A stretch of 64,000 bases of DNA, from positions 6,932,001-6,996,000 of the forward strand of contig NZ_FNSY01000001.1 of assembly GCF_900105515.1 (NCBI RefSeq). Reading direction: 5' to 3'. The notes beneath the pieces are model-generated. The model ran no database searches. It had not been told where the DNA came from and saw nothing but the letters and a program-made list of their open reading frames with translations. Origin of the DNA: Streptomyces sp. 2131.1 (GTDB lineage: Bacteria > Actinomycetota > Actinomycetes > Streptomycetales > Streptomycetaceae). Every line of letters begins with the position of its first letter. The first letter of the stretch is position 1. This document shows positions 1 to 8,698 of this stretch, piece after piece. The translations under genes and the position numbers were made by a program.

Positions 1-1
1 C

Positions 2-127
2 TACAGCCGGGCCCGGGCCGCCCGCGACGGCCTCCTGTCCAGCAGCCGGACGTCGCCCCACCAGGAGCAGCGGGCCTTCGAGGATCTGCGACGTGCGATC
101 GAAGGGCTTCGCGACGGCGCCCCGTGA
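2..127 (+). CDS. C-terminal end of an unidentified protein (cut by window edge)
   Basis: The first 42 codons read openly on the plus strand to a TGA at 125-127 with normal high-GC codon usage, so this is the 3' end of a gene starting outside the window. The visible tail is Arg/Ala-rich and ends IEGLRDGAP, probably helical. No domain can be named from so short a piece. It is followed after about 150 bp by a small S1-domain gene on the same strand. Confidence 0.5.
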   Translation, partial: YSRARAARDGLLSSSRTSPHQEQRAFEDLRRAIEGLRDGAP

Positions 128-277
128 ACGCCCTCGATGGCGCCGTCAGTGCCGAACGACGACACGGCGAACGGGTGAGCCCCGTCGTCACCGCCGTCAA
201 CACCAATGACAAGGCTGCCCTCGACGCCGTCCAACTCCTCGCGGTGTGGTGTGGACAGGGGGTGCGAAGATGCACGC

Positions 278-571
278 GTGGTGACAGAGGCCGAGTGGAC
301 TCGGATTCGAAGGGACTTGCGCTTCGGGCAGAGCTTCACGGGCACCGTCGTGCGGGTTCCCCGGCCCGGTGCGATCGGGATCTTCGTGGACATCGGCCTG
401 GGTGTCGGGGGCTTCGTAGACGTCCTGCTGCTTCCGGAGCAGAGAGAGGACTGGCCGCCGGAAGGCACGGTTGCGGACTTCGAGATCTGGTGGGCCGACC
501 GTCGCCGGCAGATCGAACCGGACCGGTTCGAGGCCTCGGTGGTTCGGGAGAACGAGGTGCTGTGGCCGTAG
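278..571 (+). CDS. Small S1/OB-fold domain protein
   Basis: A protein of about 97 residues. After a short helical start (TEAEWTRIRRDLRFGQ) it reads SFTGTVVRVPRPGAIGIFVD followed by IGLGVGGFVDVLLLP, the beta-strand pattern of an S1-type OB fold (GxV...GxFVDlG...GfV). Such folds bind single-stranded nucleic acid, but here that is only inferred. Two in-frame GTG codons at 278 and 281 compete; a weak GAAGA lies 7 nt before the first. Upstream in-frame sequence lacks the domain. The tail (WWADRRRQIEPDR) is charged. It stands alone between a partial gene and a secreted phosphatase-like gene. The partner RNA and function are unknown. Confidence 0.6.
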   Translation: MVTEAEWTRIRRDLRFGQSFTGTVVRVPRPGAIGIFVDIGLGVGGFVDVLLLPEQREDWPPEGTVADFEIWWADRRRQIEPDRFEASVVRENEVLWP

Positions 572-670
572 CGTGAAAGCCCCCTCCAGGCGAGGGAATG
601 GCCACGGAGACCACGTCCGCCGGCCCGCAGTGACGCAGGCGGCGTATGACTCGACTTCGAGGAGCGGAAG

Positions 671-1513
671 GTGACCGGAACCGGCGCTCGGTGGCTTGCG
701 GGCGCGCTGATCATGGCCTGCCTGCTGCTCGCCGGCCCCAGCGCGTCGAACAGCGTCTACATGGTCGAGCCGCTGCCGGCCGGAGCCCCCAAAGAGGCCG
801 TGCCGAACCGTGTGATGACCTGGAATATCTGCAATCCCTGCAAGGACAGCGGGCGGAACGGCGGCAGAGCGGCGGAGATCGCCGCGTACGCGCCTCAGGT
901 CATCGGCCTGCAAGAAGCTTGCGTGGGTGATGTCGAGAGGATCCGGGACTATCTGCGGTACCGGTACGGGCTGGTCTACCACGTCGAGTACGGGTCGGTA
1001 CTGTCGAGCTGGAGCCGATGCGGAGGAGTGCCGTGGGCTCCCGGCGGCTTCGGTCAGGCGATTCTCTCGGCCGCCCCGATGACCGACCCGGTGAAGGCGG
1101 AGTACCCCCGCGGCGGGTCCGAGGACCGCGGCTACATGGCCGTCACCACCCTCGTGGACGGCCTGCGCGTCCGGGTGTTCAACACGCACCTGGCTGAGCG
1201 GAGACAGGAATCGTTCCGCGCGGAGCAGACCGCCGTGCTGGCGAAGGAGGTCGCCCGTTACGACCGCACGATCGTTCTCGGTGACTTCAACGCGAGGCCG
1301 TACGCCTCGGAACTCGCCGTGATGTGGAACATGGCCCGGGACGCGGACCCCGAGTGCGGCCCCTCCGGTACGGGCACGTGCGAGCCGACCACCGACTGGC
1401 GCAGCAAGTTCGACTACATCTTCCTGCGCGGCTTCGATCCGCTGGAGCAACGGGTGCACCTCACCCCGTGGTCGGACCACGACCTGGTGCAGGCCGATCT
1501 CAGTGGGAGGTGA
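671..1513 (+). CDS. Secreted endonuclease/exonuclease/phosphatase-family protein
   Basis: This 280-residue protein starts with GTG after a GAGCGGAAG ribosome-binding site and has an N-terminal signal sequence (hydrophobic ALIMACLLLAGPSAS). The mature part has the EEP (DNase I-like) motif order: TWNIC near residue 51, the metal ligand Glu in IGLQEA, FNTHLAE in the middle, LGDFNARP, and WSDHDLV at the C terminus, which supplies the conserved Asp-His pair. The family hydrolyses phosphodiester or phosphomonoester bonds in nucleic acids, sphingomyelin or inositol lipids with Mg2+. Several Cys (NICNPC, CGGVPW, ECGPSG, GTCEP) suggest disulfides in an exported enzyme. It is monocistronic. The substrate cannot be told from sequence. 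Confidence 0.85.
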   Translation: MTGTGARWLAGALIMACLLLAGPSASNSVYMVEPLPAGAPKEAVPNRVMTWNICNPCKDSGRNGGRAAEIAAYAPQVIGLQEACVGDVERIRDYLRYRYGLVYHVEYGSVLSSWSRCGGVPWAPGGFGQAILSAAPMTDPVKAEYPRGGSEDRGYMAVTTLVDGLRVRVFNTHLAERRQESFRAEQTAVLAKEVARYDRTIVLGDFNARPYASELAVMWNMARDADPECGPSGTGTCEPTTDWRSKFDYIFLRGFDPLEQRVHLTPWSDHDLVQADLSGR

Positions 1514-1637
1514 CAGCACGGTGCCCGTCGCCGGCGCTGTTGCCCTCCCTCGTCCCCGGTCCGCGCGCAGGACAGGGGACGCGCTGCCACTTGGCCGAAC
1601 TCATCCAAGGCCCCGCGTCCGACTCCGCCGTTCCGCG

Positions 1638-2288
1638 TTACGCCTCGGGTTCCTCGTCGTTCGCGTCGGCAGCGGGCAGCTGCTGCCCGCTTCGGGCCTG
1701 GAGACCCGCGATCCGCTCGTGGGAAGCGATCCTCAGCCGTTCGATCTCCATGTCCATGCGGTTCTTCTCCCGCTGGGTGGTCGCCTCCAGTTTGGCCTTC
1801 AAGACCGCAGCGGCTGCCGTGAACGACGCGGCCACGGCCCCGCCCGCCAGAATCTCGTTGACGATCTCGGCCTGGGACTGGCGTCTCAGCGCATCCTGCG
1901 CCGACTCCAATCCGTCCCAACGGCCGCTCGCCAGGAGCCTGTCGAAAGTGTCGGGATCCAAGTTGACCCGCGCGGTCTTCGTGCTTCGCGTGTCAAGGGC
2001 AAGAGGAGGACCGGCGCCCCGGTCGGCATCGCGCGGGATTCCCAGCACGTCGGCGAAACGCAGTGCGATCTCCGCGCCTCGCCCGCCCCTTCCGGCCAGC
2101 AGAGCCAGGCACTCCTGCGCCTCTGCCGGGTCATCAGCTTGGAACCGCTGCGCCGCGGCCTCCAACGCCAGCCTCGCGAACGCACGCGCGAAGACATCCG
2201 GGAGCTCACTCGCCTCGGCCAGGGCCGTCCGCAGCCCGTGGTCCACGCTGCGCTTACGATCCTCGCGCTTGCACTCTTCGGAGACCAT
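1638..2288 (-). CDS. Hypothetical helical protein, about 216 aa
   Basis: The start is placed at MVSEECKRED because codons upstream of 2288 show no protein-like composition. The protein is almost entirely helical: charged N terminus, an Ala/Leu-rich stretch (LARAFARLALEAAAQ), a linker with TKTARVNLDPDTFDRLLAS, a short apolar segment (ILAGGAVAASFTAAAAVL) that could be membrane-associated, then a heptad-like charged helix (REKNRMDMEIERLRIASHER) suggesting a coiled coil. No family is recognised. It is convergent with the phosphatase-like gene upstream and lies downstream of the cyclophilin gene on the same strand, with a strong hairpin between them, so it is probably transcribed separately. Confidence 0.6.
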   Translation of the reverse strand: MVSEECKREDRKRSVDHGLRTALAEASELPDVFARAFARLALEAAAQRFQADDPAEAQECLALLAGRGGRGAEIALRFADVLGIPRDADRGAGPPLALDTRSTKTARVNLDPDTFDRLLASGRWDGLESAQDALRRQSQAEIVNEILAGGAVAASFTAAAAVLKAKLEATTQREKNRMDMEIERLRIASHERIAGLQARSGQQLPAADANDEEPEA

Positions 2289-2424
2289 GCATGCAGTTTG
2301 CCCTGAGAGCGGCGAAAACGGGCGAGGTATCGCCTTCACGCTGCCTGGCGCGGGCCACACCGCATCTCTGCCGGAGCCCGTTGCCGGCGTGCTTCGTGCA
2401 GTCGCGGGTTCATGGCCGCTCCGC

Positions 2425-2465
2425 GTCACCGTGGGGCCAGGCCCGTAGCCGGACCCCACGGTGAC
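2425..2465. terminator. Hairpin downstream of the cyclophilin gene
   Basis: Perfect 12-bp inverted repeat, GTCACCGTGGGG (2425-2436) and CCCCACGGTGAC (2454-2465), with a 17-nt loop. It sits 12 nt past the stop codon of the minus-strand cyclophilin gene, so it is probably a factor-independent terminator. No U-tract is obvious, as is common in high-GC actinomycetes. Confidence 0.65.
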
Positions 2466-2477
2466 ACGGAGCACGGT

Positions 2478-3206
2478 CTACCGGAGTCGGCAGGAAGGCC
2501 GGACCTTGCGCAGTTCGGTTCTCAGTACGGGGGTGCCGTCGACAGGCGCCGGGTCCTGCGCGGTCGGCTCGATTCCGCCTGCGGCGATCTTGTCGAGCGT
2601 CTTCAGGCCGGCGGCACCGACCGTGCCGAACACCGTGTAGTCCGGCCGCAGCACGGAGTCACCGTAGACGACGAAGAACTGCGAACCGTTCGTGTTCGGA
2701 CCGGCGTTGGCCATCGCCAGCAGGCCGCGCCCGTAAACGCGACGGGCGCCGATCGGATCGCTCGGTGCCGGCGGCAGGTCCACCGGCAGTTCGTCCTTGT
2801 ACGCGTACCCCGGTCCACCCTCGCCGGTGGCGGTCGGGTCGCCGCACTGCAGGACCTTCAGCGTCGGATACGCCGTCAGCCGATGACACACCGTACGGTC
2901 GTAGAACCGGTGCCGCGCCAGGTGCGCGAAGCTCTGGACCGTGCAGGGCGCCTTCGCCCGGTCCAGACGCAGGGGAAGCGGCCCCTGGCTGGTCGGGACA
3001 GCCATATCGACCGTGCCGTGACTGGGGGTGTGCCGCGGGTCGGGCGGCAGGGGAACCGGCCGCGCCGCCGGGTCGTCCGGTGTCTGGGAGTACTGGCAAG
3101 GGCCGTGCGTGGTTCGCGGTGGGGCATCGGAAGCGGAGGCGGTGACGCTGCCCCCGGACACGACCAACGTCAGTGTCGCCAACGCGGTCATGAGACCTCG
3201 GTTCAT
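2478..3206 (-). CDS. Secreted cyclophilin-type peptidyl-prolyl isomerase
   Basis: A 242-residue protein starting with ATG 4 nt after a GGAGGGTGTGCAGG ribosome-binding region. The N terminus is a Sec signal peptide (MNRGLMTALATLTLVVSGG ... ASASDA). The mature domain shows the cyclophilin order: GPLPLRLDRAKAPCTVQSF, the strand FYDRTVCHRL, GRGLLAMANAGPNTNGSQFF, and VFGTVGAAGLKTLDKIA. Arg in YDRTVCHR and Phe in SQFFVVYG match expected active-site positions. It would catalyse proline isomerisation during folding outside the membrane. Cys pairs (GPCQYS, APCTV, VCHR, LQCGD) suggest disulfides. It is monocistronic with its own terminator. Confidence 0.88.
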   Translation of the reverse strand: MNRGLMTALATLTLVVSGGSVTASASDAPPRTTHGPCQYSQTPDDPAARPVPLPPDPRHTPSHGTVDMAVPTSQGPLPLRLDRAKAPCTVQSFAHLARHRFYDRTVCHRLTAYPTLKVLQCGDPTATGEGGPGYAYKDELPVDLPPAPSDPIGARRVYGRGLLAMANAGPNTNGSQFFVVYGDSVLRPDYTVFGTVGAAGLKTLDKIAAGGIEPTAQDPAPVDGTPVLRTELRKVRPSCRLR

Positions 3207-3375
3207 CCTGCACACCCTCCAACAGTTCGTCAGATTTCGGAGCGGTCGCAGTCTAGGGCGCCGCCCGTCGGGCGAGTACCCGTCCGCAAGCCACATTCGC
3301 CCCTTCGAGATCAGAGCAGAGCGGGGGCCGGCAGGACGCCAGAAGCCCAGCAGCAAGTCCGGGGCAATGAGTCTG

Positions 3376-4056
3376 TCAGCGGCTGGTGAGGAGGCCGTCC
3401 ACCAGGGCTCGGAGGCCGTCGCTGTAGGTGTCCTCGGCGGTCAGCGGCGCCCAGCGGTCGGCGGCCTGCGCCAAGCGGGGGAGTTCGTCCGGATCGAGAT
3501 CGGAAAAGACCTGTTCCCGGTACGTCGTACGGCCGTCGTCCGTACGCCGTCGGGCCGCCGTCGTCCTGACCACGATCTCTCCGGCGGTGTAGTACCAGAG
3601 AGAGCGGTAGCCGTGCACGGCCCGCTCGAGGGGGAGGCCGCTCGCCACAAAGCCGTCGACGATCTGCTCGACGAACCACAGCGCGGACGTGGACATCAGG
3701 TCGTCGGCGGTCAGCACCTCCACGATCCAGGGACAGGCGGCGAGCGCCTCGTGGATCGCGGTGGCGGCGACCACGACCCGCTCGCGGGGGTCGTCCGGCA
3801 GTTCGGGGCGGCGCAGGGTTCGCGAGGCGTAGTCGTCCAGTAGCAGGACGAGCAGTTCCTCCTTGTCGCGGACGTGGTGGTAGAGCGCCATCGGCGTACT
3901 GCCGACCTCCGCGGCCAGTCGCCGCATGGTCAGTCGGCTCACACCTCCCTCGGTCACGATCCGGCGGGCCGTCCCGATGATCTCCTCGCGGGAGATGCGG
4001 GGAGGCCGGCCCGGGGCCTTGCGGGGTGCGGTCGGTTGCGGCATGCCCGCCATCAT
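3376..4056 (-). CDS. TetR/AcrR-family transcriptional repressor
   Basis: This 226-residue protein has an N-terminal HTH at about residues 22-65 (ISREEIIGTARRIV, LTMRRLAAEVG, ALYHHVRDKEELL) with the TetR recognition-helix signature YHHV. The C-terminal part resembles the TetR_C ligand-binding domain, with an aromatic YRSLWYYTAGEIV helix. It diverges from a DHA2 exporter 45 bp away, the classic arrangement for a drug-responsive repressor of its neighbour. A 24-bp palindrome (4091-4114) covers the exporter start and is the likely operator. ATG codons at 4056, 4053 and 4044 are all possible starts; GAGGG lies immediately before the first. The ligand is unknown. Confidence 0.87.
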   Translation of the reverse strand: MMAGMPQPTAPRKAPGRPPRISREEIIGTARRIVTEGGVSRLTMRRLAAEVGSTPMALYHHVRDKEELLVLLLDDYASRTLRRPELPDDPRERVVVAATAIHEALAACPWIVEVLTADDLMSTSALWFVEQIVDGFVASGLPLERAVHGYRSLWYYTAGEIVVRTTAARRRTDDGRTTYREQVFSDLDPDELPRLAQAADRWAPLTAEDTYSDGLRALVDGLLTSR

Positions 4057-4066
4057 CCCTCAGGTG

Positions 4067-4114
4067 TCGACAGCGGCCCTTCCCTCGGCTAGTTTCCTTA
4101 CATGTACAAAAACT
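4067..4114 (+). promoter_or_regulatory. Leaderless promoter with TetR-type operator over the exporter start codon
   Basis: A housekeeping-type promoter reads -35 TCGACA (4067-4072), a 17-bp spacer, and -10 TAGTTT (4090-4095), 6 nt before the ATG at 4102. No Shine-Dalgarno precedes the ATG, so the transcript is probably leaderless. Overlapping it is a palindrome at 4091-4114: AGTTT, 3 nt, TACATGTA, 3 nt, AAACT, centred exactly on the start codon. A repressor bound here would block both the -10 and the transcription start. The divergent TetR gene is the obvious candidate, and autoregulation is likely because only 45 bp separate the genes. Confidence 0.75.
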
Positions 4115-5550
4115 CACGGGGGAAGCCGGGCGTGGTGCTGGCTGCCGCCGCCGTCGCCCAATTCGTCGTCGCCCTGGACATGTCGGTTGTCAATGTCGCG
4201 TTGCCCGCGATCCGCGCCGCGCTGGGGTTCACGCCGCTCGGCCTGTCATGGGTCGTGCACGTCTACGCGCTCACATTCGGCGGGTTACTGCTGCTGGGAG
4301 GCCGGGCCTGCGACCTGTACGGCCGACGCCGGATGTTCGCGCTCGGGCTGACCGTCTTCGGGCTGTGCTCGCTGGTGGGCGGGCTGGCCCAGACACCCTG
4401 GCAACTGATCGCCGCACGCGCCGGGCAGGGCATGGGCGCCGCCGCGGCCGCGCCGGCCGCGCTGGCGATGCTCACCACGACCTTCGCCGAAGGGCCCCGG
4501 CGCGTCCGTGCGCTCGGCGTGTGGAGCGCGGTGAACGCGGCGGGTGGCGCGCTGGGTGTGCTGGCAGGCGGGCTGCTCACCGAATACGCGGGGTGGCGCT
4601 GGGTCATGCTGATCAACCTGCCCATCGTCGCGGCGGCTCTCGCCCTCATCCCCGCAGGGGTGCCCGCCGGAACCACGCCCGCCCGGCGTGAAAGGCTGGA
4701 CGTGCCGGGGGCCGTTCTGGCGACCGGCGGCGTCGGGCTGCTGGTGCTGGGTGTCGTCCGCACCGACGCCCTCGGCTGGGGCTCCCCAATCACCTGGGCC
4801 GCCCTCGCTGCCGCGGCCCTGCTGCTGGTCGCCTTCGCCTTCGCGGAGTCGAGGGCCGACGCACCTCTGCTGCGCCTCGGCCTCCTGTGCAGCCGCTGGG
4901 TCGCCGGGGCGAACGTGCTGGTGTTCCTGGCCGCGGCCGGGCAGTTCACGGCGTTCTACTTCGTGTCCCTGTACATGCAGCAGGTCCTGGGCATGGGTGC
5001 CGCGGCGACCGGCATCGCCTTCCTTCCCTTCTCCCTGGGCCTGATCGCGGGAACCGTCGCCGCGACCCGCATCATCGCGACACGTACTCCCCGCGCGTCC
5101 CTGGTGCCCGGCGCGCTGCTGGCAGCCGCGGGCCTGGCCTGGTTCGCCCTCATCAGCCCCGACGGCAGCTTCCTCGCCGACGTGCTCGGCCCCTCCCTCG
5201 TGACCAGCGTCGGGGCCGGACTGGTGCTGGCCCCGGTCGCCGCCGCGGCGACCACCGGCGTTGCCGCGCGGGAGGCCGGGATGGCCTCCGGCCTCATGAA
5301 CAGCTCGCGCCAACTCGGCGGCTCCATCGGCCTGGCGGCCCTGGCCACGGTCGCCGCCCACCACACCGGCACAGCCACCGGCCCCGCCGCCCTCAACGAC
5401 GGCTACGCCCTGGGCCTGGCCACAGCCGCCGTCGTCTTCGTACTCGCGGCAATCGTGGCCATCGGCGTACTGCCGCGCCGCCGAGCCGTCACTCCTGCCC
5501 TGCGATCCACCGACCCCGCAGAAGATCAGTTGGAAGGAACACCCTCGTGA
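4102..5550 (+). CDS. DHA2-type MFS multidrug exporter
   Basis: This 482-residue protein has about 14 hydrophobic segments, the topology of the DHA2 (EmrB/QacA) drug:H+ antiporters. Motif A is visible as GGRACDLYGRRRMF (near residue 67), an Asp-containing first helix as FVVALDMSVVNVALP, and motif C-like Gly/Pro-rich helices follow. It probably exports a toxic compound or antibiotic. It is controlled by the divergent TetR gene through an overlapping operator. Codon 62 (4285-4287) is TTA, the rare leucine codon read by the bldA tRNA in Streptomyces, so full translation may be limited to later growth. Its TGA overlaps the GTG of the cupin gene (GTGA), implying translational coupling. Confidence 0.9.
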   Translation: MYKNSRGKPGVVLAAAAVAQFVVALDMSVVNVALPAIRAALGFTPLGLSWVVHVYALTFGGLLLLGGRACDLYGRRRMFALGLTVFGLCSLVGGLAQTPWQLIAARAGQGMGAAAAAPAALAMLTTTFAEGPRRVRALGVWSAVNAAGGALGVLAGGLLTEYAGWRWVMLINLPIVAAALALIPAGVPAGTTPARRERLDVPGAVLATGGVGLLVLGVVRTDALGWGSPITWAALAAAALLLVAFAFAESRADAPLLRLGLLCSRWVAGANVLVFLAAAGQFTAFYFVSLYMQQVLGMGAAATGIAFLPFSLGLIAGTVAATRIIATRTPRASLVPGALLAAAGLAWFALISPDGSFLADVLGPSLVTSVGAGLVLAPVAAAATTGVAAREAGMASGLMNSSRQLGGSIGLAALATVAAHHTGTATGPAALNDGYALGLATAAVVFVLAAIVAIGVLPRRRAVTPALRSTDPAEDQLEGTPS

Positions 5551-5942
5551 CAACCACCACCGTCGACCTGTTCGCCTCGGCGCTGCACTTCCACCCCGAC
5601 GGCCATGTCCGAGCCGTAGAGCGGCAGATGACAAGCGGCAGTTCCGGCACCTGGCAGATCGCTACGTTCCACGTCGAGACCAATGCCGACGTTCACGCCG
5701 ACCACTGGGAGATGCACCCGGAGGCCGAGGAAGCGGTGTGCTGCCTGAGCGGTGGCATCCGCATCTACTTCCGTCCCGACGCGCCCGACGGGGCCGAGGA
5801 CATGGTGCAGTTGCAGGCGGGCGCCGCCGTGGTCGTCCCCCGCGGCCGCTGGCACCGCCTGGAACTCGACGCCCCCAGCGACCTGATGTCAATCACTCTT
5901 CGCGACGGCACCCGTCTCGAAAAGCGCACCGCCACCCACTGA
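5547..5942 (+). CDS. Cupin-domain protein
   Basis: A 131-residue single-domain cupin. The first cupin motif appears as HADHWEMHPEAEEAVCCLSG (His, Glu and His metal ligands), the second as AAVVVPRGRWHRLEL with the last His. Bacterial cupins of this size bind a divalent metal and act as small isomerases or dioxygenases, or as binding proteins. The GTG start overlaps the stop of the exporter gene and is preceded by GGAAGGAAC, so the two are co-translated under TetR control. The job is probably linked to the exported compound (modification or sensing), which is inference from context. A strong terminator follows at once. Confidence 0.8.
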   Translation: MTTTTVDLFASALHFHPDGHVRAVERQMTSGSSGTWQIATFHVETNADVHADHWEMHPEAEEAVCCLSGGIRIYFRPDAPDGAEDMVQLQAGAAVVVPRGRWHRLELDAPSDLMSITLRDGTRLEKRTATH

Positions 5943-5948
5943 TCGACA

Positions 5949-5978
5949 GGTGGCCCGGCAGATGGCTGCCGGGCCACC
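5949..5978 (+). terminator. Terminator after exporter-cupin operon
   Basis: Perfect 13-bp stem GGTGGCCCGGCAG / CTGCCGGGCCACC with an ATGG tetraloop, 6 nt past the cupin stop codon. It ends the two-gene operon. Confidence 0.8.
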
Positions 5979-6093
5979 ACGCGCTTCGCGCGAAGGCTTG
6001 GCGAGTGAGCGGCGAATCCGCAATCGCGGCCCGCCTGCCGGTCTGGACGGTGCGAAGCACGCCATGGCCCGCTCCGGCGAAGTCGTACGTCCG

Positions 6094-6294
6094 TCAACCG
6101 GCCTTCTTGTTGAACCATCCGAGCGATTGGGCGACGGACGCGCCGACGACGAGGATGCCGATGGGAACGAAGGTGAACCAGGTGGGACCGGCCTTCGCGG
6201 CCGCGAGCAGAGCGATTGCTCCGAGGTCCGGTGACAGGAGCACGAGCATGCCCAGAAGTACGCGAATCCTGGAAATCACGGGTGACACTCCCAT
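6094..6294 (-). CDS. Small membrane protein, 66 aa
   Basis: The start is placed at MGVSPVISRIRV; in-frame codons further upstream look non-coding. Two hydrophobic segments (VLLGMLVLLSPDLGAIALLA and FTFVPIGILVVGASVAQSL) separated by KAGPTW predict a two-helix membrane hairpin with a Lys-rich C-terminal end (FNKKAG). No family is recognised. It is monocistronic, between the exporter operon terminator and a truncated LuxR gene. Confidence 0.6.
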   Translation of the reverse strand: MGVSPVISRIRVLLGMLVLLSPDLGAIALLAAAKAGPTWFTFVPIGILVVGASVAQSLGWFNKKAG

Positions 6295-6458
6295 GTACGG
6301 GCCGGCTGGATCGATCGGACAGCGTGCGCTCCCCATGGACAGCCGACGACGCCAGCCCGGCGGGGAGTCGGCAGGCTTCCCGGTGTGACCGTGCGATCCC
6401 CTCGGGAAGCCTTCTGGGTGAGTCTCCCCAAGTCGGATTGTCCCCGGCATCAGTGGAA

Positions 6459-7067
6459 CTACGGATTCGGATACGTAGGTTCACCGGCAGGCTGGACGGG
6501 ACGGGCCATCAGGGCGGCGAGGGCCGTACGGGTGGCGACGCCGGCTTTGCGGAGTACCCGGGTGACGTGTGTCTCGACCGTACGGTGGCTGAGGTAGGGC
6601 CGGGACGCTATCGCCTGGTTGGTGAGGCCCTCGGCCACCAGTCCGGCGATCTCCCGCGCGCGCGGGGTGAGGTTGGCCGACCACGACACGGTGCCCACCG
6701 CGTCGGGTGAGGGCGGGCGGGTCAGTTCCGCCAGACCGACCAAGCAGTCCGGCGTCTCCAGCAGCTGCCAGAGCTCGCTGCTGCCGATGCCGCGGGCGAT
6801 GTCCTCAGCCTCGTCCGCCAGGTCCCGGGCCGACCTGAGTCGGCAGACCTGGATCCGGACGTGCGCCTTGCACAGCAGGAGAAGCGGCAGCACGTAGACC
6901 TGGCCGGAGTTCCGGGCGATCCGCAGTCCCCGGTTGGCACGGCGTTCGGCGTCTGCGTAGCGGCCGAGGAATGCCTCGGCCCACCCCAACCTGCCCAGCA
7001 GTTCGCACAGAGCGGCGAGATCGCCGTCGGTCAAGCCGTCCATCAGCCCGGCAGCCTGCTCTGCCAC
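6459..7067 (-). pseudogene. C-terminal remnant of a LuxR/LAL-type regulator
   Basis: About 200 residues survive. The N-terminal half is alpha-helical and TPR-like (LCELLGRLGWAEAFLGRYAD, RRANRGLRIARNSG). The C-terminal 65 residues form an intact LuxR HTH: NLTPREIAGLVAEGLTNQAI-type motif, then SHRTVETHVTRVLRKAGVATR. Full LAL regulators are about 900 residues with an N-terminal ATPase, which is absent here. The sequence just upstream in this frame loses protein character within a few codons. The gene is therefore probably 5'-truncated, although a short HTH protein could still be made from an internal start. Confidence 0.65.
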
Positions 7068-7774
7068 ACGGACCGCCCGTGCCCTGACTCACCGGACCGG
7101 TCACAAATCTCCCACCGCCTGGGCCGCAGCGAATCCGTGGTTACACCGACGTGCCGCACGTACAGCAGGTACGTCCGGCTCAGGGCGCCACGTACGTGGT
7201 TCCACCGACACCCACCACTCCAGCTCGCTCTGGGTGGCACCGATGCCGACGGGCGATTCCGACGGCCGGGCCGCGCGTCCCGCTTCCGGCGACCGGCTCC
7301 GGGATGCCGCTCCGGCGCGGGCGTCGTCGCCCTCCAGGCCCTCTGCCGGAACTGTCGGAGCCGCTCGCCACGTCCTCGTGGCAGTGCGGTCGTCCGGTGT
7401 GCTGGGGCGTGTATCCAAAGTGCTGGTCATCGGTGTGGCGCCGCCTGGAACGGCATGTGCCACGGTCCTCGGCGAGAGCGCGAAGCTGCTGTGTGTCGCC
7501 CCTCGACCTCGCCGTCGAAACCAGAGCCGTCGGGTCCTTGCCGGCCTGCGTTCGGGTTCGGCGAGCTGCCGGCAACGGATGCGTCGGCACCGGCGGCGCC
7601 CTCGACAGGGCCTGGGTATCGGCCGTGATGGCAGGCGCTTGCCCCTGCGCCGTGATGAGTCGGGCCGAAGTGATCCGGGAGCAAAGGCAGGTTCACATGA
7701 CACTGTATGTTCAAATAGCTCTGGCCAGAGCGTTGTTGTGTGAACCGAACGTGCCATCGCGCGAAGGAGATCGT

Positions 7775-8590
7775 GTGTTCCCCAACGGGTCGTTCGAACA
7801 GGGAAAGCCGCACCCGGCGCGCGTCTACGACAGCCTCCTCGGTGGCAAGGACAACTACCCGGTGGACCAAGCCGTCGCGGAGGGCATCGCCCAGCGCTGG
7901 CCGGAAATCCAGCGCAGTGCGCAGCAGAACCGGGCATGGATGGCGCGCGCTGTCCGGCATATGGTGAAAGAGGGGGGTGTCACACAGTTCCTGGACATCG
8001 GCACCGGCATCCCCACCCGGCCCAACCTGCACGAGATCGCTCAAGGCTTGGTGCCCTCGGCTCGGATCGTCTATGTGGACAACGACCCCGTGGTGCTGCG
8101 GCACGCCGAGGCGCTGCTCACCCCGATATCACCCGAGGGCCGATCGACCTACCTGCAAGCCGACCTGCGTGACCCGCGCGCGGTACTGGAATCGCCCGAG
8201 GTGACCGAGACGCTCGACATGACGCGTCCGGTGGGCCTGGTCCTGGCCGCGATCCTGCACTTCCTCGACGAAGACGAGGACCCGGCCGGCGTCCTGCGAG
8301 TCCTCGTGGACGCTCTTCCGGCCGGTTCGTATGTCGCGTTGTCCCATGCCTGCGGTGACGCGGATCCCGTCAGGGCAGCGGAGGCATCGGCCTTCTACCG
8401 GCAGAACAAAGTCTCCAAGCCCGTGGTGCTGCGCACACAGAAGCAGATCGAGGAATTCTTCACGGGACTGGAACTGCTGGACCCGGGCGTAGTACCAGTC
8501 GACCGCTGGCACCCGGACGCATTGGTGTCCGAGGGGCCTGACGACATGGGGTTCCGTGGCGGCCTGGGCCTCAAGCACGGAACTGCCTGA
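7775..8590 (+). CDS. SAM-dependent methyltransferase, DUF574 type
   Basis: This 271-residue protein matches the Streptomyces-expanded S-adenosyl methyltransferase family (DUF574/Methyltransf_19). It has an N-terminal RVYDSLLGGKDNYPVD motif, SAM-binding FLDIGTGIPTRPNLHEIA, an acidic loop IVYVDNDPVVLRHA, and LAAILHFLDEDEDP. The GTG at 7775 is chosen because GAAGGAGA lies 4 nt upstream and the family begins near here; about 200 further open in-frame codons upstream are Arg/Pro-rich and look non-coding. Substrates of the family are unknown, and members often sit beside regulatory genes. It is monocistronic here. Confidence 0.85.
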   Translation: MFPNGSFEQGKPHPARVYDSLLGGKDNYPVDQAVAEGIAQRWPEIQRSAQQNRAWMARAVRHMVKEGGVTQFLDIGTGIPTRPNLHEIAQGLVPSARIVYVDNDPVVLRHAEALLTPISPEGRSTYLQADLRDPRAVLESPEVTETLDMTRPVGLVLAAILHFLDEDEDPAGVLRVLVDALPAGSYVALSHACGDADPVRAAEASAFYRQNKVSKPVVLRTQKQIEEFFTGLELLDPGVVPVDRWHPDALVSEGPDDMGFRGGLGLKHGTA

Positions 8591-8698
8591 GGGGAGGCTC
8601 GGCCCGCTGAAAGGGGGTATGCGGACACTTCGGGGCCCCAACTCGTCAAACCCCGCTCCTCAGCCCGCCGTGTAGCCCTCTCGATCTGCTCGAAAGGG

